NCBI GenBank assembly: GCA_017521875.1
Contig: JAFXBH010000020.1
Span: 1 to 5,474 of the forward strand
Direction: 5' to 3'
DNA: 5,474 nt
DNA from: Oscillospiraceae bacterium
Lineage (GTDB): Bacteria > Bacillota > Clostridia > Oscillospirales > Oscillospiraceae
Part shown: in pieces, positions 1-5,474 of the stretch
Position numbering within the stretch: the stretch's first letter is position 1
Layout: each line of letters starts with the position of its first letter
Made by a program: the position numbers and the translations under genes
Notes under the pieces: model-generated
The model's input: only the letters and a program-made list of their open reading frames with translations
The model's database searches: none
Told to the model about the DNA's origin: nothing

Positions 1-156
1 GAACCAGTCGCCATAGCTGACATCGGCCAGCCCCAGACTGATCAGTAGCGCAGCGTTCGTGGGATAAAACACATTGGAAAATCCATCGCCAAAGGCAAAC
101 GCAACGACACAAAGCTGGGTGGAAATATCAAAAATCTGCTGCGGAAAAAGTAATGG
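1..156 (-). pseudogene. C-terminal remnant of a YfcC/DcuC-like membrane transporter, 5' end missing
   Basis: Translating the minus strand in the frame whose last complete codon ends at position 1 gives an uninterrupted stretch with a typical transporter core: a hydrophobic run, then AFAFGDGFSNVFYPTN (GDG at about 82-90), then LLISLGLADVSYGDWF. The GDG-x-x-N-x-x-x-PT pattern recalls the C-terminal half of YfcC/DcuC-type ion transporters, which carry dicarboxylates or basic amino acids; the family call is from memory of the motif. Such proteins are usually over 400 residues, so several hundred N-terminal residues should be encoded to the right. That space is instead occupied by an intact licD-like gene starting at 198. 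The frame stays open past 156, with an ATG at 205-207, but that part does not look like transporter sequence. The 3' end runs off the window. I read it as a gene that lost its 5' part by deletion or rearrangement; a misassembly or an unusually short protein is possible. Confidence 0.5.
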
Positions 157-179
157 ATTTTGCCCATTCAGGCAGATAG

Positions 180-189
180 AGAAAGGAAG
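180..189 (+). promoter_or_regulatory. Ribosome binding site of the licD-like gene
   Basis: AGAAAGGAAG lies 8 bases before the ATG at 198, with its AAAGGA core 10 bases away. It supports 198 as the start, together with the N-terminal match to LicD proteins. No convincing -35/-10 pair is visible in 1-180, so the promoter of this unit is unassigned. Confidence 0.7.
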
Positions 190-197
190 TTTTTCTG

Positions 198-1043
198 ATG
201 AAAGCATTGACTCCCCGTGAAGTGCAGTTAGGCGAACTGGAGGTTATGAAAGCGCTGGATGAGATCTGCGATCGGCTGAATCTGCGTTACTTTTTGACAT
301 ACGGCACACTCCTTGGGGCTGTGCGGCATCAGGGTTTTATTCCTTGGGATGACGATGTGGATGTGATGATGCCCCGTCCGGATTATGAGAAATTGATTGC
401 ATACCTGATGGAGCACGCCAAAGAGATCGCTCCTCTGAAACTGATGCATTATAAAACCAACAAGAAGTATATCTATCCCATCGCCCGTTTGGTAGATACC
501 CGGTACTGGATCGACTATCACGGCGCGGCGGACTACGGCCTTGGTCTGTTTGTGGATATTTATCCTTTGGATGGCTGCGGAAATACACCGGAAGAGGCTA
601 CCCAGATCATGGAAGGCAGCAAGAAGGCTGTATCCATGATCGACCTGGCCGGCAGAGATAAGTTCTATCGCAGCGCCTCCGGCGGATTTGTACGGAATGT
701 TGCCAAATTTGCGGCTTACTGCTACGGAAAATTGCTGGGCGCCAATCATTTTGCCGCAAAATTGGATACCCAGGGCAAAAACCGTCCTTATGACAGTACA
801 TATGTGAATCTGACCACATGGTTCACCGCTGTAAAACCTTTCCGGAAAGAACTGTTTGATCAGGTGGAGCGGATGCAATTTGAGGACGCCATGCTGTGGG
901 TTCCCACCAGATATGATGAGATCCTCACCCAATGCTACGGTGATTATATGAAACTTCCCCCGGCCGATCAGCAGATCGCCCACCACAATTACACCGCATA
1001 CCTTTTGGAAGATGCAGACGCCTGCGTGGCAAACCGGACATAA
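198..1043 (+). CDS. licD: LicD family phosphotransferase
   Basis: The 281-residue product is a full-length member of the LicD family (nucleotidyltransferase fold), which transfers a phosphorylated alcohol from a nucleotide-diphosphate carrier to a glycan. The prototype transfers phosphocholine from CDP-choline to teichoic acid or lipooligosaccharide; other members, including fukutin-type proteins, use other donors. The sequence shows the family opening (LGELEVMKALDEICDRLN, residues 11-28), GTLLGAVRHQGFIPWDDDVD at 36-55 with the metal-binding acidic cluster D51, D52, D53 and D55, then DYEKL, and a central GLFVDIYPLDG block. There is no signal peptide or membrane span, so it should act in the cytoplasm on a lipid-linked or nascent polymer. 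It is the first gene of a two-gene unit with the ornithine cyclodeaminase-like gene 16 bases downstream. A LicC-like enzyme in the next unit could supply its donor. Family membership is very secure; the moiety transferred is not known, and choline is only the default guess. Confidence 0.9.
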   Translation: MKALTPREVQLGELEVMKALDEICDRLNLRYFLTYGTLLGAVRHQGFIPWDDDVDVMMPRPDYEKLIAYLMEHAKEIAPLKLMHYKTNKKYIYPIARLVDTRYWIDYHGAADYGLGLFVDIYPLDGCGNTPEEATQIMEGSKKAVSMIDLAGRDKFYRSASGGFVRNVAKFAAYCYGKLLGANHFAAKLDTQGKNRPYDSTYVNLTTWFTAVKPFRKELFDQVERMQFEDAMLWVPTRYDEILTQCYGDYMKLPPADQQIAHHNYTAYLLEDADACVANRT

Positions 1044-1044
1044 C

Positions 1045-1053
1045 AAGGTAGGA
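1045..1053 (+). promoter_or_regulatory. Ribosome binding site of the ornithine cyclodeaminase-like gene
   Basis: AAGGTAGGA sits between the licD stop codon and the ATG at 1060, 6 bases from it. An ATG overlapping the site at 1053-1055 is out of frame, so 1060 is the start. Confidence 0.65.
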
Positions 1054-1059
1054 TGATAC

Positions 1060-2001
1060 ATGAAAATTATCGATTTTGATGTGATTTCCCAAATGAACAT
1101 TTCCCCCGTGGACTGCTATCGGTGGGTCAGCGAAATGATCGAAAAGAAAGGGGACGCACTGCTCCCTCCCAAAATCAGCCTGAAACCCTTTGACGGTGTG
1201 TTCTGCAATGTGATGCCCTCCATTGTGGGCCAGGCCGGCGGCATTAAGGTGGTAACCCGATATCCTGAGCGAGTACCTGCTCTGGAGAGTTTTCTGTCGT
1301 TGTTTGATGTGGCGAGCGGAGAGGTGCTTGCGCTGATGGATGCGACCTGGATCACCGCGATGCGTACCGGTGCTGTGGCCGCCCACGCCATCATCCATCT
1401 GGCAAAATCCAATTTCTCCACCATCGGAATGGTGGGACTGGGTAACACCACCAGAGCCACTATGCTGGTGCTGGCAGAGGTGCTGAAAGATAAAAAACTG
1501 ACCGTGAATCTGCTGAAGTATAAAGGGCAGGAGCAAGACTTTGCCCAGCGATTTGACCAGTATGAAAACATCTCCTTCCAAATGGTGGATACCCCCGAGG
1601 AACTGGTGACCGGCTCGGATGTGGTGGTTTCCGGCGTTACCTATGCGCCAAAGGATTTCTGCAGCGATGAATGCTACAAAAAGGGCGTGTTGGTCGTTCC
1701 CATTCACACCCTTGGCTTTACCAACTGCGACCTGTTCTTCGACAAGGTATTTGCCGACGATTACGGTCACGTTTGCAATTTCCGCTATTTTGACAAGTTT
1801 AAACGCTTTGCAGAGATGACCGATGTGGTCACCGGAAAAGTGCCGGGTCGTGAGTCCGACGAGGAGCGGATTTTGGCTTACAACATCGGTATTTCTGTCC
1901 ACGATGTGTACTTTGCTCAGCAGATCTATTCCAGGATCTCCGAAGATCTGCAATTACCGGATGTTCAATTACATACACCCAAGCAGAAGTTTTGGATATA
2001 A
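1060..2001 (+). CDS. Ornithine cyclodeaminase/mu-crystallin family protein
   Basis: The 313-residue product has the length and architecture of the ornithine cyclodeaminase/mu-crystallin family, NAD(P)-dependent enzymes that include ornithine cyclodeaminase (ornithine to proline plus ammonia), archaeal alanine dehydrogenase, pyrroline/piperideine-carboxylate reductases and SbnB-type synthases. Visible landmarks are LPPKISL (about 35-41), GGIKVVTRYPER (60-71) with K63 at the substrate-binding lysine position, LALMDATWITAMRTGAVAAHA (90-110) and a Rossmann motif GMVGLGNTTRAT (123-134). Two points are atypical. The usual GxGxQA dinucleotide motif reads GLGNTTRA. The later segment that normally holds the catalytic Asp (family pattern G-x-D-x-P-G-K-x-E-L) reads HTLGFTNCDLFFDKVFADD, so that Asp is not obvious. 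It is probably cytosolic, cotranscribed with the licD-like gene, and ends just before a strong terminator. The family is secure; true ornithine cyclodeaminase activity is doubtful, and a different imine reductase or amino acid dehydrogenase role is quite possible. Confidence 0.88.
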   Translation: MKIIDFDVISQMNISPVDCYRWVSEMIEKKGDALLPPKISLKPFDGVFCNVMPSIVGQAGGIKVVTRYPERVPALESFLSLFDVASGEVLALMDATWITAMRTGAVAAHAIIHLAKSNFSTIGMVGLGNTTRATMLVLAEVLKDKKLTVNLLKYKGQEQDFAQRFDQYENISFQMVDTPEELVTGSDVVVSGVTYAPKDFCSDECYKKGVLVVPIHTLGFTNCDLFFDKVFADDYGHVCNFRYFDKFKRFAEMTDVVTGKVPGRESDEERILAYNIGISVHDVYFAQQIYSRISEDLQLPDVQLHTPKQKFWI

Positions 2002-2005
2002 CACA

Positions 2006-2038
2006 GGAAAAGACCCTTCCGGGTCTTTTCCTTTTTTT
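2006..2038 (+). terminator. Rho-independent terminator of the licD/cyclodeaminase-like unit
   Basis: A perfect 11-base-pair stem, GGAAAAGACCC (2006-2016) against GGGTCTTTTCC (2021-2031) with a TTCC loop, is followed directly by seven T residues. It lies 4 bases after the stop codon at 2001 and separates the first unit from the second. Confidence 0.93.
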
Positions 2039-2042
2039 GTTT

Positions 2043-2061
2043 CAAAATATCTCGAATTTTG
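2043..2061. promoter_or_regulatory. AT-rich dyad upstream of the promoter, possible operator
   Basis: CAAAAT and ATTTTG form a 6-base inverted repeat around a 7-base spacer containing TCTCGA. It resembles the dyad at 2146-2164: both read AAAATAT, then CGA, then an A/T arm. It may bind the winged-helix domain encoded downstream, but such AT-rich dyads also arise by chance. Confidence 0.25.
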
Positions 2062-2104
2062 TACCGAATGGAATCACAACCCCATACTTCCCGGTAGATA
2101 TCCA

Positions 2105-2133
2105 TTGACTTTGTTCCAAATTAGTGTTACAAT
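2105..2133 (+). promoter_or_regulatory. Near-consensus housekeeping promoter for the HTH-LicC/permease unit
   Basis: TTGACT (2105-2110) and TACAAT (2128-2133) are separated by exactly 17 bases, each one mismatch from the sigma-A consensus. A TG at 2125-2126 gives an extended -10 element. Transcription should start near 2139-2141, leaving a leader of about 70 bases before the ATG at 2209. It lies downstream of the terminator at 2006-2038, as expected for a separate unit. Confidence 0.8.
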
Positions 2134-2145
2134 GACAAAAAATGA

Positions 2146-2164
2146 AAATATTCGACAAATATTT
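2146..2164. promoter_or_regulatory. AT-rich dyad just after the predicted start of transcription, candidate operator
   Basis: AAATATT (2146-2152) and AATATTT (2158-2164) are perfect inverted arms around CGACA. The site begins about 12 bases after the -10 element, where a bound repressor would block initiation or escape. The length suits a MarR-like winged-helix dimer. Binding is inferred from position and symmetry only. Confidence 0.35.
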
Positions 2165-2192
2165 ATACACCTGCGCTGGGCTTGCCCCCAAG

Positions 2193-2198
2193 AAAGGA
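2193..2198 (+). promoter_or_regulatory. Ribosome binding site deciding the start of the HTH-LicC gene
   Basis: AAAGGA ends 10 bases before the ATG at 2209. The frame is open further upstream with a TTG at 2182, but that codon lies before this site and would add nine residues unlike the fold, so 2209 is preferred. Confidence 0.75.
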
Positions 2199-2208
2199 CA
2201 CTCATATT

Positions 2209-3105
2209 ATGGAACATATTCTTTCCCGTAAGCAATTTGAGGTGCTTACCTTTTTGGAAAAGACCGAAGCCAAGGTCAATCAGCGAGACATTGCCAATGC
2301 AACCGGTATGTCCTTAGGCTCTGTGAGCCGGGCTATGGCATTCCTGACAGAATCCGGCTTCGTAAAGGGTCACAAAGTGACAGAATCCGGTTTTGCGGTT
2401 TTGGAACCCTACCGGGTGAAACGGGCCATTTTCATTGCCGCCGGTTTCGGCTCCCGGCTGGTGCCCATCACCTTTAACACCCCCAAGCCTTTGGTTCGTG
2501 TACACGGCCAGCGCATTATCGACAGTCTTTTGGACGCCTGTCTGGAGGCTGGCATCAATGAGATCTACATTGTCCGGGGTTACCTCTCCGAGCAGTTTGA
2601 TCAACTGCTTTACAAGTATCCCATGATCAAATTCCTGGAAAATCCCGTTTACAATGAGGCCAACAATATTTCCAGCGCCCTGGTGGCACGCTATCTGCTT
2701 TCCAACGCCTATGTGTTTGAGGCAGACCTGCTGATCAGCAATCCCAAGATCATCAAGAAGTACCACTACACCTCTGATTTCCTGGCAATCAAGAAAGACC
2801 GCACCGATGACTGGTGCTTTGAGGTAAAGAACGGTATTATCGTAGAACAGAAGGTTGGCGGCCTGGATTGCTGGCAGATGGTGGGCATTTCCTACTGGAA
2901 CGAAGAGGACGGCCACAAACTCTCCCAGGATATTGCCGAGGTGTATACCACTCCCGGCGGCAAGGAACGATATTGGGAGCAAGTTCCCCTGAATTACCGC
3001 AAGCAAAACTATGCGGTGGAAGTACAGGAGTGCTTTGACGAGGACATCGTGGAGATCGATACCTTCCGGGAACTGAAAGCCATTGACAAAACATACGATG
3101 TGTAA
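2209..3105 (+). CDS. Winged-helix DNA-binding domain fused to a LicC-like nucleotidyltransferase
   Basis: The 298-residue product has two parts. Residues 1-68 form a MarR-like winged helix with the helix-turn-helix at about 24-47 (NQRDIANATGMSLGSVSRAM) and a short wing after it. Residues 70-298 form a sugar-phosphate-type nucleotidyltransferase: AAGFGSRL (77-84) is the nucleotide-binding G-x-G-x-R loop, TPKPLV (91-96) carries the conserved Lys, EAD (171-173) gives the metal-binding Asp, and GISYW, RYWEQVPLNY and VEIDT (281-285) recall LicC of Streptococcus pneumoniae, the CTP:phosphocholine cytidylyltransferase. The expected reaction is CTP plus a phosphorylated alcohol or amine giving a CDP-linked donor, here perhaps for the LicD-like protein upstream. 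There is no C-terminal choline-kinase (APH-like) domain; the protein ends right after the transferase. The gene leads its own unit and is followed by a permease 22 bases later. The DNA-binding domain suggests self-regulation. Substrate and nucleotide preference are not proven. Confidence 0.87.
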   Translation: MEHILSRKQFEVLTFLEKTEAKVNQRDIANATGMSLGSVSRAMAFLTESGFVKGHKVTESGFAVLEPYRVKRAIFIAAGFGSRLVPITFNTPKPLVRVHGQRIIDSLLDACLEAGINEIYIVRGYLSEQFDQLLYKYPMIKFLENPVYNEANNISSALVARYLLSNAYVFEADLLISNPKIIKKYHYTSDFLAIKKDRTDDWCFEVKNGIIVEQKVGGLDCWQMVGISYWNEEDGHKLSQDIAEVYTTPGGKERYWEQVPLNYRKQNYAVEVQECFDEDIVEIDTFRELKAIDKTYDV

Positions 3106-3112
3106 TCTGTCA

Positions 3113-3121
3113 AAAGAGGTG
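3113..3121 (+). promoter_or_regulatory. Ribosome binding site deciding the start of the permease gene
   Basis: AAAGAGGTG lies 6 bases before the ATG at 3128. An in-frame TTG at 3083 overlaps the previous gene and would add a polar 15-residue extension, so 3128 is preferred. Confidence 0.8.
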
Positions 3122-3127
3122 GGTAAA

Positions 3128-4591
3128 ATGAGTAATAATGAAAATAACGGCAATTCCCTGAAGCGGCAACTGTCTCCTATGAATGTGTGGGCCATTGCCT
3201 TTGGATGCGTCATCGGTTGGGGTTCTTTTATCAATCCCGGAAAAAAATTTCTGCCCAACTCCGGTGTGGCAGGCACAGCCATCGCTATGGTGCTGGGCGC
3301 TCTGGTGATGATCATCATTGCTGCCAGTTATGCTTATATGGTACCTAAGTACCCCAGAGCCGGCGGTGAATTCACCTTTGCCAAGGCCTGTTTCGGTAAG
3401 GGCGCCGCCTATCTGTGCGGCTGGTTTTTGGTGGCCGCCTACCTGACCAATGTACCTATGAACAGCACCGCCATCGGTCTGATCGTAGACGGCATCGACG
3501 GCAAGGCTGACATTCTGAAATTCGGCTTCCATTACTCCATTGCCGGATTTGAGATCTATATGGGTGAGATGATCCTGGCTATGGCCATTTTGCTGCTGTT
3601 TGGCTATTTGAATATTCTGGGCGTTCAAAAAGCCGGCTTTATTCAAACCATCCTGTCCAGCCTGCTGATCGTCAGCGTGGTGACTCTGACCGTTGCCGGC
3701 CTGTGCAGCGCCAAGGCCAATAATCTGAATCTTGCGCCTATCTGGGGCTTTGACAAAGCCGCCGCTATGGCCGCAGGCGCCACCACAGACAATATCGGTG
3801 AATTTGCCCATGTAGGTACCCGGGGCGTGATTTCTGCCATTTTGGCCACCTTTGCCATCGCCCCCTGGGCCTATGTTGGTTTTGATGCCATTCCCCAGGC
3901 TGCGGAAGAGTTTAACTTCTCTTTCAAGAAAGTCAGCGGCATTATGGTAGTAGCCATCCTGTTCGGCTGCTTCGTATACACCGCCAACAACACCGTTTCT
4001 GCTCTGGTGCTGGCCAACTGGCCGGAGCGGGTCATGGCCGGTGAGTGGGTGCTGCTGGTAGCCGCAGAAGAAATGCTGGGCACTTTCGGCAAAGTGCTGA
4101 TCGGCACCGGTGTATCCTGCGCTGTACTGTCCGGTATTATGGGTTTCTATCTGGCCTCTTCCCGTCTGATGTTCTCCATGAGTCGGGACGGTTATCTGCC
4201 TCAGTGGTTCAGCAAACTGGACAAAAAACACGGCACACCTAAGAATGCCATGATCTTCTGCATCATCGTATCTCTCTCCGGTCCCATTCTTGGCCGGGAA
4301 GCACTGGGCTGGTTCGTGGATATGTGCGCCATTGGCGCTTCTGTAGGTTACTTCTTCACCTGCGCTTCTGCTATGGTGACCATGAAGCGGGATGGGGACG
4401 GCACATTCTTCCTGAAAACAATGGCCACCGTCGGCGTGGGCTTCTCTGTGATCTTTATGATTCTGCAACTGATCCCCATTCCCGGCCTGTCCGGCGTCCA
4501 CTTCGGCAAGGAATCTTACTTGCTGCTGATCGTTTGGATCGTGCTGGGTCTTTTGTTCTACACCAAGCAGAAAAAGCAATTTGAAGACTAA
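3128..4591 (+). CDS. APC-superfamily amino acid/amine permease
   Basis: The 487-residue product is an integral membrane transporter of the amino acid-polyamine-organocation superfamily, with about 12 hydrophobic segments by eye and a polar N-terminal tail of about 16 residues. Hallmarks are the broken first helix FGCVIGWGSFINPG (25-38), PRAGGEF (76-82) after helix 2, the helix-6 block APWAYVGFDAIPQAAEEF (245-262) with its unwound centre, and SSRLMFSMSRDGYLPQWF (344-361) in the loop after helix 8. The charged tail KQKKQFED fits a cytoplasmic C-terminus. Family members import amino acids, polyamines or small amines such as ethanolamine by proton or sodium coupling, or by exchange; the sequence does not settle the substrate. 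It is 22 bases after the LicC-like gene with no promoter between, so the two are very likely cotranscribed. By analogy with the LicB choline importer it may supply the compound activated by that enzyme (inference). Length and motifs are complete. Confidence 0.9.
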   Translation: MSNNENNGNSLKRQLSPMNVWAIAFGCVIGWGSFINPGKKFLPNSGVAGTAIAMVLGALVMIIIAASYAYMVPKYPRAGGEFTFAKACFGKGAAYLCGWFLVAAYLTNVPMNSTAIGLIVDGIDGKADILKFGFHYSIAGFEIYMGEMILAMAILLLFGYLNILGVQKAGFIQTILSSLLIVSVVTLTVAGLCSAKANNLNLAPIWGFDKAAAMAAGATTDNIGEFAHVGTRGVISAILATFAIAPWAYVGFDAIPQAAEEFNFSFKKVSGIMVVAILFGCFVYTANNTVSALVLANWPERVMAGEWVLLVAAEEMLGTFGKVLIGTGVSCAVLSGIMGFYLASSRLMFSMSRDGYLPQWFSKLDKKHGTPKNAMIFCIIVSLSGPILGREALGWFVDMCAIGASVGYFFTCASAMVTMKRDGDGTFFLKTMATVGVGFSVIFMILQLIPIPGLSGVHFGKESYLLLIVWIVLGLLFYTKQKKQFED

Positions 4592-4592
4592 T

Positions 4593-4634
4593 AAAAAAGA
4601 GCGACTTGGAACTTTCCAAGTCGCTCGTTTTATT
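4593..4634. terminator. Bidirectional rho-independent terminator between convergent genes
   Basis: GAGCGACTTGGA (4599-4610) pairs perfectly with TCCAAGTCGCTC (4615-4626) around a 4-base loop. On the plus strand the stem is followed by GTTTTATTG. On the minus strand it is followed by six T residues, seen as A at 4593-4598 on the plus strand. It can therefore end both the permease transcript and the ornithine carbamoyltransferase transcript, whose stop codons lie 7 and 9 bases from the stem. Confidence 0.9.
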
Positions 4635-4635
4635 G

Positions 4636-5474
4636 TTACAGAGTAGCGGCCATAACCGCCTTAATGGTGTGCATACGGTTCTCTGCTTCCCGGAACACGA
4701 TAGACTGTTTGCTTTCAAATACCTGGTCGGTGACTTCCATAGCATCGATGTGGAACTTTTCGCCCATCTCTTTGCCGATCTTGGTATTCAGATCGTGGAA
4801 AGCAGGCAGGCAGTGCATAAACACTGTGGACTCCTTGCCGGTGGCCGCCATCAGACGGCTGTTTACCTGATAGGGAGACAGTTCTTCAATCCGCTCCTGC
4901 CACACAGACTCCGGTTCACCCATAGACACCCATACATCGGTGTAGATCACATCGGCATCCTTCACTGCGTCCTTGGCATCGGTCTCAAACTTCAAAACAG
5001 AGCCGCTTTCCTTGGCGATGGCCTGACAGGTCTCAATGAGCGCGGCATCGGGGAAATATTTCTCCGGACAACAGGCGGTAAAATTCAGGCCCAATTTGGC
5101 GCAGCCAACCATCAAAGAGTTGCCCATATTGTACCGGGCATCGCCCATATACACAAAGTTGATCCCCTTCAGGTAACCGAACTGCTCCCGGATCGTCAGC
5201 ATATCTGCCAGAATCTGGGTGGGGTGAAATTCGTTGGTCAAGCCGTTCCAAACCGGCACATCGGCATACTTTGCCAGATCCTCCACGATCTCCTGGCCGA
5301 AGCCGCGGTACTCAATACCGTCGTACATACCGGCCAAAACCCGGGCGGTGTCGGCAATGGATTCCTTTTTGCCGATCTGAGATCCCGAGGGATCCAGATA
5401 GGTGACGCCCATGCCCAGATCCCGTGCCGCCACTTCAAAGGCACAACGGGTGCGGGTGGAGGTCTTTTCAAAAA
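4636..5474 (-). CDS. argF: Ornithine carbamoyltransferase, partial (N-terminus beyond the window)
   Basis: This cytosolic enzyme converts ornithine and carbamoyl phosphate to citrulline and phosphate, in arginine synthesis or, running backwards, in the arginine deiminase pathway. About 278 residues are visible, against about 334 for Escherichia coli ArgF, so some 55 N-terminal residues lie to the right. The frame reaches the window edge and encodes [21 protein letters not shown] (5446-5460) is the carbamoyl-phosphate site. A GTG at 5431-5433 inside this block is therefore not the start. Further landmarks are HPTQ (5215-5226), the DVWVSMGEP ornithine loop, HCLP (4804-4815) with the catalytic Cys, and the C-terminal [11 protein letters not shown]. 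The sequence resembles the E. coli ArgF/catabolic ArcB type, so an ArcB role cannot be excluded. It is transcribed towards the permease and shares its terminator. The promoter and any arginine operator are outside the window. Confidence 0.96.
   Translation of the reverse strand, partial: FEKTSTRTRCAFEVAARDLGMGVTYLDPSGSQIGKKESIADTARVLAGMYDGIEYRGFGQEIVEDLAKYADVPVWNGLTNEFHPTQILADMLTIREQFGYLKGINFVYMGDARYNMGNSLMVGCAKLGLNFTACCPEKYFPDAALIETCQAIAKESGSVLKFETDAKDAVKDADVIYTDVWVSMGEPESVWQERIEELSPYQVNSRLMAATGKESTVFMHCLPAFHDLNTKIGKEMGEKFHIDAMEVTDQVFESKQSIVFREAENRMHTIKAVMAATL

Noticed and set aside
158..175. TTGCCC as a -35 box and a TGCC/GGCA hairpin upstream of licD
   Set aside because: There is no -10 element at a suitable distance before the ribosome binding site, and a 4-base-pair stem without a T-tract is not a terminator.
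925..1953. Long antisense open frame over the cyclodeaminase-like gene
   Set aside because: No family motifs, His/Gly-rich composition and no ribosome binding site; the sense frame is clearly the gene. The antisense frame at 228-1100 over licD fails for the same reasons.
2177..2192. Small hairpin potential (TGGG/CCCA and CTTG/CAAG) near the ribosome binding site of the HTH-LicC gene
   Set aside because: Stems of only 4 base pairs in a leader of about 70 bases; too weak to call a riboswitch or attenuator, and no known riboswitch core is seen.
1823..2317. Open frame running through the terminator and promoter region
   Set aside because: It crosses a strong terminator and a promoter, overlaps the ends of two well-supported genes in another frame, and its product resembles nothing.
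3110..4579. A 489-codon open frame antisense to the permease
   Set aside because: Its translation is rich in His, Gln and Gly with no recognisable domain, as expected from the mirror of a membrane-protein gene with strong codon bias. The sense strand has a full set of permease motifs and a good ribosome binding site.
1..5474. CRISPR arrays, tRNA or rRNA genes, insertion sequences
   Set aside because: No regularly spaced repeats, cloverleaf-like or rRNA segments, or transposase motifs were seen on either strand.

Overview
The window looks like a chromosomal segment from an anaerobic Gram-positive bacterium, most plausibly a gut-type Clostridia (Oscillospirales-like). This is inferred from roughly even GC content, strong AAAGGA/AGAGGTG-type ribosome binding sites, rho-independent terminators and the protein families present. 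Nothing in the window fixes the species.

Layout, left to right. Positions 1-156 on the minus strand encode what looks like the C-terminal part of a YfcC/DcuC-type carboxylate or basic amino acid transporter; its N-terminal half is absent, because an intact plus-strand gene begins where it should be. A two-gene plus-strand unit follows: a LicD-family phosphotransferase (198-1043) and an ornithine cyclodeaminase/mu-crystallin-family protein (1060-2001), 16 bases apart and closed by a strong terminator (2006-2038). A near-consensus promoter (2105-2133), flanked by two AT-rich dyads, starts a second plus-strand unit. It comprises a winged-helix DNA-binding domain fused to a LicC-like nucleotidyltransferase (2209-3105) and an APC-superfamily permease (3128-4591). 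A hairpin at 4599-4626 can terminate both this unit and the convergent ornithine carbamoyltransferase gene (4636 to the right edge, minus strand, N-terminus outside the window).

How the genes may work together. In classical phosphocholine decoration, LicB imports choline, LicA phosphorylates it, LicC makes CDP-choline and LicD transfers phosphocholine to a surface glycan. Here a LicC-like activator and a LicD-like transferase sit side by side, but LicA and LicB are not seen. Their places are taken by an amino-acid-type permease and an ornithine cyclodeaminase-family enzyme, and the LicC-like enzyme carries its own DNA-binding domain. A reasonable hypothesis is a self-regulated pathway that imports an amine or amino-acid-like compound, activates it with CTP and attaches it to a cell-surface polymer. 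The family assignments are solid; the pathway, its substrate and the autoregulation are inference.
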